Positions 42,669-50,964 of a DNA stretch of 64,000 bases are shown here, in pieces; positions within the stretch are counted from its first letter, which is position 1; each line of letters begins with the position of its first letter. Below the pieces are notes generated by a model. The model was not told the DNA's origin. It made no database searches and saw nothing but the letters and a program-made list of their open reading frames with translations. The DNA is taken from contig CALHOI010000045.1 of assembly GCA_938035525.1 (NCBI GenBank), positions 1-64,000 on the forward strand, given 5' to 3'. The DNA comes from an uncultured Granulosicoccaceae bacterium (GTDB lineage: Bacteria > Pseudomonadota > Gammaproteobacteria > Granulosicoccales > Granulosicoccaceae). The translations under genes were made by a program, and so were the position numbers.

Positions 42669-43868
42669 ATGGAATATTTAATGTCTGCCTACGGACGTCT
42701 GCCGGTGAGCATGGTCCGGGGAGACGGCGTCAAACTCTGGGACGACCAGGGCCGTGAGTACCTCGATGCGCTGTCAGGCATTGCCGTTTGCGGCCTGGGA
42801 CACGCAAACAAAGCCATGGCCGAGGCGCTTAACGAGCAGGTGAACTCGCTGCTGCATGTCTCAAATTTGTATCGCGAGCCACTGCAGGAAACGCTGGCTC
42901 AGCAATTGTGCTCAATTGCCGGTATGGACAAAGCCTTCTTCTGCAATTCGGGCGCTGAAGCCAATGAAGCCTGCATTAAGGTTGCCCGCTTGCATGGCCA
43001 CAAGAAAAACATCGAAACACCCACGATCATTGTTACCGACACGGCGTTTCATGGCAGAACACTGGCAACCATCGCGGCAACTGGCAATAAAAAAATTCAG
43101 CACGGGTTTGGTCCGCTAACGCCAGGGTTTGCGGTTGTGCCTTACAACGATATAAATGCCATCAATAAAATCAAATCCGAACGTAACGATATCGTGGCCA
43201 TATTAATTGAGCCAGTGCAAGGTGAAGGTGGTATCAATGTTCCGGCCGACGACTACCTAAGCCAGGTGCGCGCCATTTGCAACGAACAGGACTGGCTGAT
43301 GATGCTTGACGAAATTCAGTCGGGCATGGGTCGCACCGGCAAATGGTTTGCGCATCAGCACACCAACATACAACCCGATGTCATGGCAGTGGCAAAAGCC
43401 TTGGGTAACGGCATTCCAATTGGCGCTTGTTTAGCGCGTGGCCATGCCGCAGAACTAATACAACCCGGTTCACACGGAACCACTTTTGGTGGAAACCCTC
43501 TGTCCAGCCGTGCAGGGCTCACTGTTATAAAAGAAATGCAAAGGCTCGACCTGGTTAGTCGCGCTGCCGAGCTCGGTGAGCGAATCCAAGCAGGCTTTCG
43601 CAACCGTTTGCATAATCGAGCAGGCGTTGTGGAAGTGCGCGGCAAAGGCTTGATGATTGGAATCGAACTGGACAAACCCTGCGCCGAACTGGTTCAACAA
43701 GCGCTGGATGCAGGCCTGCTAATCAATGTCGCGTCGGGCAACGTTGTACGGCTGCTACCGCCATTGGTGTTAAACGATGAGCAAGCCGACCATATCGTCA
43801 ACACGGTAAGCGATCTGGTGATTGCCTTCACCGAGTCAGCCGATGCGCCTGCCAAGGTTGATGCTTAA
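42669..43868 (+). CDS. argD: Acetylornithine aminotransferase
   Basis: 399 residues, a class III PLP aminotransferase. Blocks are NSGAEANEACIKVAR, FHGRTLATIAATG, EPVQGEGGINV, LDEIQSGMGRTGKWFAHQ and the Schiff-base lysine in AVAKALGNGIPIGA. Position 2 bases before argF supports the biosynthetic role: N-acetylornithine formation in arginine synthesis, possibly also succinyldiaminopimelate in lysine synthesis. No ArgR box could be assigned with confidence in the 220-base gap upstream. Confidence 0.93.
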   Translation: MEYLMSAYGRLPVSMVRGDGVKLWDDQGREYLDALSGIAVCGLGHANKAMAEALNEQVNSLLHVSNLYREPLQETLAQQLCSIAGMDKAFFCNSGAEANEACIKVARLHGHKKNIETPTIIVTDTAFHGRTLATIAATGNKKIQHGFGPLTPGFAVVPYNDINAINKIKSERNDIVAILIEPVQGEGGINVPADDYLSQVRAICNEQDWLMMLDEIQSGMGRTGKWFAHQHTNIQPDVMAVAKALGNGIPIGACLARGHAAELIQPGSHGTTFGGNPLSSRAGLTVIKEMQRLDLVSRAAELGERIQAGFRNRLHNRAGVVEVRGKGLMIGIELDKPCAELVQQALDAGLLINVASGNVVRLLPPLVLNDEQADHIVNTVSDLVIAFTESADAPAKVDA

Positions 43869-43870
43869 CC

Positions 43871-44776
43871 ATGAGACACTTTTTATCTGTCGCTGACTTA
43901 AGCCAGCAAGAGTTTCGAGCCATCATTGCCAGAGGCAGCGAGTTTCGTCGACAATTTGAAGCCGGTGAACTACAGAGCCCGTTTCCGGCAAAAACACTGG
44001 CAATGATTTTTGAAAAGTCATCCACCCGTACCCGCGTGTCGTTTGAAGCTGGCATGGCGCAATTAGGCGGACACGCTTTGTACCTGTCGCCTAACGACAC
44101 GCAGTTGGGCCGTGGTGAGCCCATGGAAGATACGGCGCGAGTGCTGTCGCAAATGGTTGATTTGATCATGCTGCGTACTTACTCACACGAAGGCTTGCAA
44201 CGATTTTGTGAAGCGGCCACGGTACCTGTTATCAACGGCCTGACCGATTTATACCACCCATGCCAGCTACTGGCTGACATGCAAACCTACTTCGACTATC
44301 GCGGTGACATCAAAGGCAAAACCGTAGCGTGGATAGGCGATGGCAACAACGTGTGCAATTCGTTTATCAACACCGCCAAACTACTTGAATTCAATTTGCG
44401 TATTGCCTGCCCGGCTGGTTATTCACCCGATGAAGCCGTTCTAAAAAATGCGGAAAATGCAGCAACCGTCATGACATCACCCGATGAAGCAATGGATGGG
44501 GCAGACTTGGTAGTCACTGATGTCTGGTCCAGCATGGGACAAGAATCCGAAACCAACAAACGTACCGTTGCATTTGCCGACTATCGGGTGACCAAAGAGC
44601 GCATGGCACTGGCGGCCAAGGACGCCCTGTTTATGCATTGCCTGCCAGCTCACCGTGGCGAAGAAGTCGATGCCGATGTGATTGATGGCGACCAGAGCGT
44701 GGTTTGGGACGAAGCCGGCAATCGCCTTCACGCACAAAAAGCCCTGATGGAATTTCTGCTGCTGCAAAAAAGCTGA
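43871..44776 (+). CDS. argF: Ornithine carbamoyltransferase
   Basis: 301 residues. The carbamoyl-phosphate motif is KSSTRTRVSFE, the second site is LTDLYHPCQLLAD, and the ornithine-binding block is MHCLPAHRGEEVD. It makes citrulline in arginine biosynthesis. The ATG follows the argD stop by 2 bases, so the two are translated from one message. Confidence 0.96.
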   Translation: MRHFLSVADLSQQEFRAIIARGSEFRRQFEAGELQSPFPAKTLAMIFEKSSTRTRVSFEAGMAQLGGHALYLSPNDTQLGRGEPMEDTARVLSQMVDLIMLRTYSHEGLQRFCEAATVPVINGLTDLYHPCQLLADMQTYFDYRGDIKGKTVAWIGDGNNVCNSFINTAKLLEFNLRIACPAGYSPDEAVLKNAENAATVMTSPDEAMDGADLVVTDVWSSMGQESETNKRTVAFADYRVTKERMALAAKDALFMHCLPAHRGEEVDADVIDGDQSVVWDEAGNRLHAQKALMEFLLLQKS

Positions 44777-44966
44777 TAGTTAAAGTTCGCTAATCGGGTT
44801 GTGAGCCAGACCTGGCACACCACAGTAAATCCCACCTAGCCCTCATTAATCAGCCATTTCTTCGGCCTAAATGGTTATTTGAATTACTTCACATTAGCAA
44901 CTGCTTGACTGGCTCGCCGATTGCTTCAATTTGGTGTTATTGAACACATTGGAACGTCAGCAGACC

Positions 44967-45863
44967 ATGACCGCAAGCACGACCGGACGCTGGGCCAACC
45001 TATCAACCCGCAAAGCGTTTGCCATTCATTTAACCCTGAGCTTATTGATTTTCTCCTCTCTGGTTTTCGCCATGTTGATGTGGTGGTTTCCCGGCGAGCT
45101 GTTCTTCCTTGATGGTGGTTGGCAAGGCTTGAAAATCGTTGCGTTAATCGATCTGGTCTTGGGGCCAGTATTAACGCTGATGTTGTACAAGCCTCAAAAG
45201 AAAGGCTTACTCATGGACATGTCGCTTATTGCGGCTTTTCAGCTGGCAGCACTGGGTTATGGGTTTTATGCTACTCACCAACAACGCACTGTTGCGGTGG
45301 TATTCGCAGACAAAGGCTTTGTGACTTTATCGGCCGATGCTGCCGCTAATGCCCATCAAGAATTGATGAACAAAAACGAAACTCCACGGGTAATTAGCGA
45401 ACTCGATGCCAGCAAGCCGGCCATGTTGGTGACACCACCACCTGGTGCAGGTGAATTTCGTGAGTACATGTCACAGTTGCTTGGTGGCTACCCCGAACCT
45501 CACGAACGCTTGGATATGTTTGAAAAACGTGGGGCCGAACACGCTGAAATACTCACGAAATCGGCGGTGACCGAGAGCATACTCGAAAAAAGTCACACGA
45601 CAGAAATAGTACAAAAAGCCATTGAAAAATCAGGTTACAAACCAGAGGACATTGAAGTTCATCGATTTAAAGCACGTTACGCCAAGGGCTTTGTATTACT
45701 AAGTAAAAGTGAGAACGAAATAGTGGATTACGTGCCGGTGGACTATCAGGCATTGGCTAAAAGGCTGAATGCTGAAAAACAAGCAGAAAACAGTGCACTA
45801 ACTGAAGAGTCAGATGTTGAAGAAACGTCAATTGAAGCTGTGGCGGAAACGCTTGAGGAATAA
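44967..45863 (+). CDS. TfpX/TfpZ-like type IV pilin accessory protein
   Basis: 298 residues from the ATG at 44967; a TTG at 44931 is an alternative. Three membrane helices at the N-terminus (about 17-38, 49-71 and 80-98) carry the family pattern FFLDGGWQGLKIVALIDLVLGPVLTLMLY. A periplasmic-type domain and a charged Glu-rich tail follow. TfpX/TfpZ proteins assist pilin assembly or stability and are usually next to pilin genes, but no pilin gene lies here. Confidence 0.75.
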   Translation: MTASTTGRWANLSTRKAFAIHLTLSLLIFSSLVFAMLMWWFPGELFFLDGGWQGLKIVALIDLVLGPVLTLMLYKPQKKGLLMDMSLIAAFQLAALGYGFYATHQQRTVAVVFADKGFVTLSADAAANAHQELMNKNETPRVISELDASKPAMLVTPPPGAGEFREYMSQLLGGYPEPHERLDMFEKRGAEHAEILTKSAVTESILEKSHTTEIVQKAIEKSGYKPEDIEVHRFKARYAKGFVLLSKSENEIVDYVPVDYQALAKRLNAEKQAENSALTEESDVEETSIEAVAETLEE

Positions 45864-45905
45864 CCAAACTTAATGAAAAGCTAAGCTTGAAGAGTAACTA
45901 AGTCA

Positions 45906-45960
45906 CAACAAGCAACAAGCAACAAGCAACAAGCAACAGGCAACAGGCAACAGGCAACAG
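45906..45960. repeat. 7-bp tandem repeat, about 8 units
   Basis: Four perfect copies of CAACAAG are followed by three of CAACAGG and a partial one. It fills the space between two convergent genes (stops at 45863 and 45969). The unit is not a multiple of three and lies outside coding sequence. The internal change from AAG to AGG shows stepwise expansion. Confidence 0.93.
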
Positions 45961-45968
45961 AACAAAAC

Positions 45969-46499
45969 CTAAGTTAATAGCATCCATTGCTCGTCTTTTT
46001 CAGACAATTGCACAGCATCACTCAATGGCCATTCGATATTAACTGCCGGGTCATTCCAACGCACACCCGCTTCTGACTCGGGCGCATACAGTGCCGACAC
46101 CATGTAGTGCAACTCCGAATTATCCTCTAGCACTTGATACCCGTGTGCAAAACCTTCGGGTATGTACAGCATGGTCTGATTGGCTTCACTAAGCTCGGCA
46201 CCAAACCATTGTCGATACGTGGCAGAGTTTGGGCGCATGTCAATCATGGCATCAAACACTGCCCCGCGTGTGCAACGCACCAGTTTGACTTCAGCGTTGG
46301 GGCTGTGTTGATAATGCATACCACGCGTAATGCCCTTGAACTTGTTATAGGCAATGTTCGCTTGCTTCCACTGGGTACACAACCCATGCTCAGCAAACTC
46401 ATCCACACAAAAAACCCGGGCAAAAAAACCGCGCTCGTCTTTGCGCAATTCAGGTTCGATTAAATAAGCGTCTTCAAGCGGTGTGCTGCGAAATTTCAT
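45969..46499 (-). CDS. rfbC: dTDP-4-dehydrorhamnose 3,5-epimerase
   Basis: 176 residues, RmlC cupin. The catalytic His is in RGMHYQ and the general block IPEGFAHGYQVLEDNSELHYMVS is diagnostic. Its reaction yields dTDP-4-keto-L-rhamnose for O-antigen or exopolysaccharide. The other rml genes are not in the window. Its start overlaps the stop of the outer-membrane barrel gene by 4 bases, placing it in a polysaccharide export operon. Confidence 0.93.
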   Translation of the reverse strand: MKFRSTPLEDAYLIEPELRKDERGFFARVFCVDEFAEHGLCTQWKQANIAYNKFKGITRGMHYQHSPNAEVKLVRCTRGAVFDAMIDMRPNSATYRQWFGAELSEANQTMLYIPEGFAHGYQVLEDNSELHYMVSALYAPESEAGVRWNDPAVNIEWPLSDAVQLSEKDEQWMLLT

Positions 46500-48025
46500 T
46501 TAGCCAGTTCAGCGTCTCTGATTGCCGAAGGCGGTGTGTATTTAAGAGAAAACAAAACCGCATTGCTCTCCCCGGAACGCGTATCAACTTGACTTTTTTG
46601 CCTCCGGTATCGATACGAGCCCGCCGCCGTCCAGGCACGAGAAAAACGCCAGATCAGCTTTGGTTCGATGCTGAGAAAACGTCGTGCAAATTCATTGTCG
46701 TTATCGGGGCTTAGCGCATCTGGCTCATAGGCGCGTATGCGCATCGAGAAATCCAGCAAGGGTCCTAACTCTCGAAATAAATCCCCTATTGCTTCCAAAG
46801 ACTCAACCTGCGAGCCGACATCACTGGGCAACACATCTACACCAAACTTGAAGCTATAACGAGTGATGCCAGTCGATTTAGTCGCTGTGATGTTGGCCAG
46901 GAACCCACTGTTTTTTGTAACGCCGTTTGCTAACGCGTTTTGTCTTATTTCTTCGTTGGCATATTGGTCATCTTCACGCGCCAAATCGGTTTCATCGGTT
47001 TCATTGGTGTACACACCCGCTTCAAAACCCAATATCAAGGTGGGCGTAAACGCCCTGTCATAGCCCAACCTAAACGTTGTCGTGTTTGATCGCGATTCAC
47101 GCTTGGGGTTTCGCGAAATACCTGGAACATCGTCATCAGGAATTTTATCGTCGAACGGAATAATGACGTCCGGGTTTGGTTCAGATTGAGCGATAAAGTC
47201 GCTGAACCCTGCAAAGAAAGAAAGCGTTGATATGGGAGAAAGCTTGTGCTTTATACCCACGTTTATCGCCGTTTCTCTGAAGTCATCCAGCTCATCGAGC
47301 ACGGTAAATTCTAACGTGTCCTGGATGGTGACTGGATCGGGGCGTATATCACCCGGCTGAGCCGTTTCTGCCCAACGAGCGTTCAAAGTGTCTTGCGCAC
47401 TGGGCAGTTCGTGTTCCACCTGCGTGTAGGTTAATTCAGTTTCAATGCTGGTTCGGCGAGTCAGGTTATAGCGCCAATTTGGATTAATGAGGTAACGCAG
47501 TCTGGCAACGTTTTGGTCTTGCGTTACGCTGGCTCCTGTGTCAGCCGCTACCGAAGAAATATCGGTAATATCGGCAGAGATATCACGACTGGGTGTATCT
47601 CGCTTAATGTTAAGGCCAATGCCATATTCTGAGCGGGCTCTGAAAAATTGCGAGTTCAAAAACAGCACTTGATTGGAAGACAACTCGTTGTCACGCAGAT
47701 CACTTTGGGTGATGAGTCCATCTATGCGTGCCAAACCAGAAAACTTGACGGAAGGTGCTTCACGACTCAGGCCAACCGTGCCCACTAATCTGGTGGCATT
47801 GACTGCATCGGGAAAATCCGGATCAATGGTGTAGTTGGAGTCGACTCGCTGATCGATAGCCGCCGAAGGTTCAAATACCCAAACATCGGCAACGGCGGTG
47901 GCTGACGACACCAAGGCGGCCAGAATAGCCAGACAAGCGCGCGTTGCGTTGCCGATAATGCCGGTTCGCGGCCTGCTTATTCGCTGCATGCTTGTTCGGT
48001 GCATGCTCACTCGATGAAAGCGCAT
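46496..48025 (-). CDS. Outer-membrane beta-barrel protein, exopolysaccharide-associated
   Basis: 509 residues. A basic N-terminus and signal peptide (to about residue 46, ATAVADV) precede many amphipathic beta strands typical of a large outer-membrane barrel (for example TTTFRLGYDRAFTPTLILGFEAGVY and ITRYSFKFGVDVLPS). The start region has three in-frame ATGs (48025, 48004 and 47989) made by a degenerate 15-bp repeat. It follows a Wza-type gene and precedes rfbC, so a role in polysaccharide export or anchoring is likely. Confidence 0.75.
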   Translation of the reverse strand: MRFHRVSMHRTSMQRISRPRTGIIGNATRACLAILAALVSSATAVADVWVFEPSAAIDQRVDSNYTIDPDFPDAVNATRLVGTVGLSREAPSVKFSGLARIDGLITQSDLRDNELSSNQVLFLNSQFFRARSEYGIGLNIKRDTPSRDISADITDISSVAADTGASVTQDQNVARLRYLINPNWRYNLTRRTSIETELTYTQVEHELPSAQDTLNARWAETAQPGDIRPDPVTIQDTLEFTVLDELDDFRETAINVGIKHKLSPISTLSFFAGFSDFIAQSEPNPDVIIPFDDKIPDDDVPGISRNPKRESRSNTTTFRLGYDRAFTPTLILGFEAGVYTNETDETDLAREDDQYANEEIRQNALANGVTKNSGFLANITATKSTGITRYSFKFGVDVLPSDVGSQVESLEAIGDLFRELGPLLDFSMRIRAYEPDALSPDNDNEFARRFLSIEPKLIWRFSRAWTAAGSYRYRRQKSQVDTRSGESNAVLFSLKYTPPSAIRDAELAK

Positions 48026-48172
48026 GTGCTCAGTTGTTATTGGCGACCTAAGTCGGTACTACTGAGTATGGCACAGCATTTTGAGGAGCTAAGACAATTT
48101 AAGGCGCTACTTCGTGACTAAGTATGAAACTAACGCCTTAACCCGCGAGACAGTGACCTCAGAGACAGAAAC

Positions 48173-48766
48173 CTACGGAACGACGACAACGTCACCACTT
48201 TGTAAAATGATATTTTGTTCCAAATCCCGGCCTCGCTTGATGTCACGAAAATCAAAGCTGTAAGTCACCTCGCGACCATCTTGTCGACGCAATATCTGCA
48301 TATTACGTTCGCTGGCGTAGGGAGTGGTACCGCCTGCCAGGGTTAGAGCCTGAACGACATCAACATAGCGCCCGAGGGTAAATTGCCCAGGATTGTTGAC
48401 TTCACCCAAAACAAAGACGGTGTAACCAGAGATTTTATCGACCGACACAGTAACCTCGGCATCGGGCACGTAGCGCTGCAGCCGCGAGCGGATTTCGTCC
48501 TGAACCTCTAGCGGTGTGCGGCCTGATACCTGAATATCGCCCACCAATGGAAACGAGATACCGCCGTCGGGTCGTACGAGCACCTTGCGATCGAGGTCTT
48601 TTTCTTTCCAGACCGAAATATGCAGCACATCCTCTGGGCCAATGCGGTATTCGAGCCCACTGACTTGTTGCGCCGATAACTGCCCCGGCACCAGCAATGC
48701 CAAAACCATCAACGCCATGGCGCACGACGCAGCTAGCTTCGCGTACAAAGATTTAAAATAAGCCAT
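48173..48766 (-). CDS. Wza-type polysaccharide export protein (SLBB)
   Basis: 197 residues from the ATG at 48766, which gives a proper signal peptide (MAYFKSLYAKLAASCAMALM, cleaved after LSA) and is preceded by GGAG; the open frame extends 37 codons upstream but without protein character. A Poly_export domain (LEYRIGPEDVLHISVWKEKDLDRKVLVRPDG) and an SLBB domain (GYTVFVLGEVNNPGQFTLGRYVDVVQALTLAGG) are seen. It has no lipobox Cys, unlike classical Wza. It is shorter than E. coli Wza, so it is a minimal exporter component. Confidence 0.85.
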   Translation of the reverse strand: MAYFKSLYAKLAASCAMALMVLALLVPGQLSAQQVSGLEYRIGPEDVLHISVWKEKDLDRKVLVRPDGGISFPLVGDIQVSGRTPLEVQDEIRSRLQRYVPDAEVTVSVDKISGYTVFVLGEVNNPGQFTLGRYVDVVQALTLAGGTTPYASERNMQILRRQDGREVTYSFDFRDIKRGRDLEQNIILQSGDVVVVP

Positions 48767-48941
48767 ATTCAGTGTGCTCCAAAACCCAGGCAACCCCATC
48801 GAGCTGATGGACTGCTGCGATATTTCACAATGTGCAAAGTATAGCGGACAATGCAGAATTATTAGTAGTCTGTGCAACTAAGGTTTACACACATTACACA
48901 CTGCTCTTGACGCCATAGCGGGCGGTAAGTTCAGCCGTTAT

Positions 48942-50804
48942 TCAAAGCTCTCCGTTTATGCTCTGTGTCACAGTCGAAATAACTTCATCGCGGAGGGTGG
49001 TCGAATCGTAAATGGTACGAAACATATCAACCTCATCAATTTGTTCAGATTCAGCAAATAATGACATCAGGCTGCCAAACGAAAATGGCTGATACCGAAG
49101 CTCCACCAACGCCGAATAGGGCGCTTTGCCAGTCACCGGGATTTCGTAGGTTACTGTGTCACTGCCATTGTTAAAATCGTTATCGGCTAATGCTCCGCCC
49201 TTCACTGCGACGTCTTCGGGCACGGTATTCTTATCAAAACCAGCTGGTGTCAATCGATTGTCTTTAAGGAACTGAGTTGCCGCCAGCAAGGAATGGGTTA
49301 TTTCACCATCAGCGTCACCGACGATACCCTGGTACACCTGTACCTGAGTCGCTGACGTAATTCTGTCGTAATGTAACTCATAGCTGTCAGGGTTTGCATC
49401 CTCAGAGACACCCGCGATACTGCCGTCAGGGCGAATCAAACCATTTTCATAAATCAACTTGCCATCGGCATCAGTGACCAGAACATGCAAGTAAACACGT
49501 CGCGTGTGATAACCACTGGGTAGCTTATGGCCGGTTAAATTGGTGACTTTGACATCCATCGTAAGCTCGTCATCGCTAACGGCGACGTTTTGCAACTCAA
49601 GTGAGGCTGATGTTTTTATGAATTCTCGATTTCGCTCAATGGATTCCTGAAAAGCTTCAGCCGTGATGTCTTCACTGATACCCAGTTCAGTTTTGAAATT
49701 TTTCATCATGTCCTGCATAACGGTATTCGCACCCAGGAAGGTGTGTTCAGCAAAATTGTCGCGCACTAAATTTGTACCGGTACCTGAAAGCGCCACTGGC
49801 TGATCAACAACGGGCATATGACAACCCTGACAAGAAGTGGCTTGCGCAGCACCATCATCGAACGCGCTGTTTTCCCACTCGGTGTAAACCATCTGTTCAG
49901 CAAAGTGTGTGATACCAGGAATAGGCTCACCATTTTTATCAACAGGATTAGTTTTTAAATTGTGGCAAGAGCCGCAGGTCTCCGAGCCAGATATATGCGC
50001 ACCGTATTCTGGTGTATACCCGGATTGCGCTCGCATGTAGCCTTGTTCAGGATCAGTGTATTGACCATAAGCTGGTCGATCATCCAGGTTTTCTTCAGGA
50101 TACTCAATAACGGTCCAACCACCAGACATACCCTGATCGGTTCCCAGATTGCCATCGTCAGCAATTTGATGACATAAGGAGCAACTCACACCATCCATTG
50201 CATGGTTAAACAACTCGTTGGTGTCATCCTTACTTAAAAAGCCTTGCACCAAATCACCAGTCTCTTCTGACCCGGTATCCAGAATTTGCAAAGCCAGCCC
50301 TTCTTTCTTGGCAAAGTCGTTCGCCATGGGAGCATGACATCGAGTACAGGTGTCGTTAATTTCTTCAGACAGGTTGGGGTATTTGTTCAGCTCTGATGCA
50401 ACCACCGCGTGCCAATAAGGGTCGCGTGCAGAGTTTGCCATGATACTGGTTTCCCATGCGCGCCCCAAGGACACATCACGAAAACCAGTCTCATCCTGGA
50501 TAACCATCTTAGCGTCATCGCCGGTTGCCTGATCAGTGTGACAAGTTGAACAAGACCGGTTGCCAGAATAATGATTACTTTCAAAGGTGGCGTCGGCTTG
50601 ATTAATCTGTGGCTTCAGACCACGCATAACGGGGAGTATGTCAATCGTACTGGTGCCACCATCGCCACCGCCACCGCCTCCACCACCGCAAGCACTCAGC
50701 AGCAGACTTGCGCCAAACAGCGCAATCAGCGATCGCTTGTGCGCCGATTTGCGCGAGGTTGTTTCCAGTTCCTTGCCAATACTGTGAAAAGTACTGTTTC
50801 GCAT
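48942..50804 (-). CDS. Five-heme c-type cytochrome lipoprotein
   Basis: 620 residues from the ATG at 50804; the frame continues to a weak TTG at 50858. The lipobox LSAC is followed by a poly-Gly tract (C39 then about eight Gly), so the mature protein is lipid-anchored. Five CxxCH motifs are present: CSTCH (85-89), CTRCH (153-157), CSLCH (208-212), CGSCH (277-281) and CQGCH (325-329). The C-terminal half is beta-rich, with no further heme sites. It is likely an electron carrier at the cell surface or periplasm, possibly for the propeller dehydrogenase upstream. The family is not named. Confidence 0.8.
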   Translation of the reverse strand: MRNSTFHSIGKELETTSRKSAHKRSLIALFGASLLLSACGGGGGGGGDGGTSTIDILPVMRGLKPQINQADATFESNHYSGNRSCSTCHTDQATGDDAKMVIQDETGFRDVSLGRAWETSIMANSARDPYWHAVVASELNKYPNLSEEINDTCTRCHAPMANDFAKKEGLALQILDTGSEETGDLVQGFLSKDDTNELFNHAMDGVSCSLCHQIADDGNLGTDQGMSGGWTVIEYPEENLDDRPAYGQYTDPEQGYMRAQSGYTPEYGAHISGSETCGSCHNLKTNPVDKNGEPIPGITHFAEQMVYTEWENSAFDDGAAQATSCQGCHMPVVDQPVALSGTGTNLVRDNFAEHTFLGANTVMQDMMKNFKTELGISEDITAEAFQESIERNREFIKTSASLELQNVAVSDDELTMDVKVTNLTGHKLPSGYHTRRVYLHVLVTDADGKLIYENGLIRPDGSIAGVSEDANPDSYELHYDRITSATQVQVYQGIVGDADGEITHSLLAATQFLKDNRLTPAGFDKNTVPEDVAVKGGALADNDFNNGSDTVTYEIPVTGKAPYSALVELRYQPFSFGSLMSLFAESEQIDEVDMFRTIYDSTTLRDEVISTVTQSINGEL

Positions 50805-50964
50805 TCTAAGATTCACCATCGACGACAGACAATAAAATTGCCTTACCAAAAGACGCAAAAACGCTTCAACGTTTTTCGTCGGAATAGCAAACTAGCGGCT
50901 TGGAAGTGTTATGGCTTAACCGCTCGGGCACGCACAAGTGCGTACCCGGAGCGAAAGTGTCTAC

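Noticed and set aside
45906-45960. CRISPR array
   Set aside because: The units are 7 bp with no spacers and there are no cas genes in the window; it is a simple tandem repeat.
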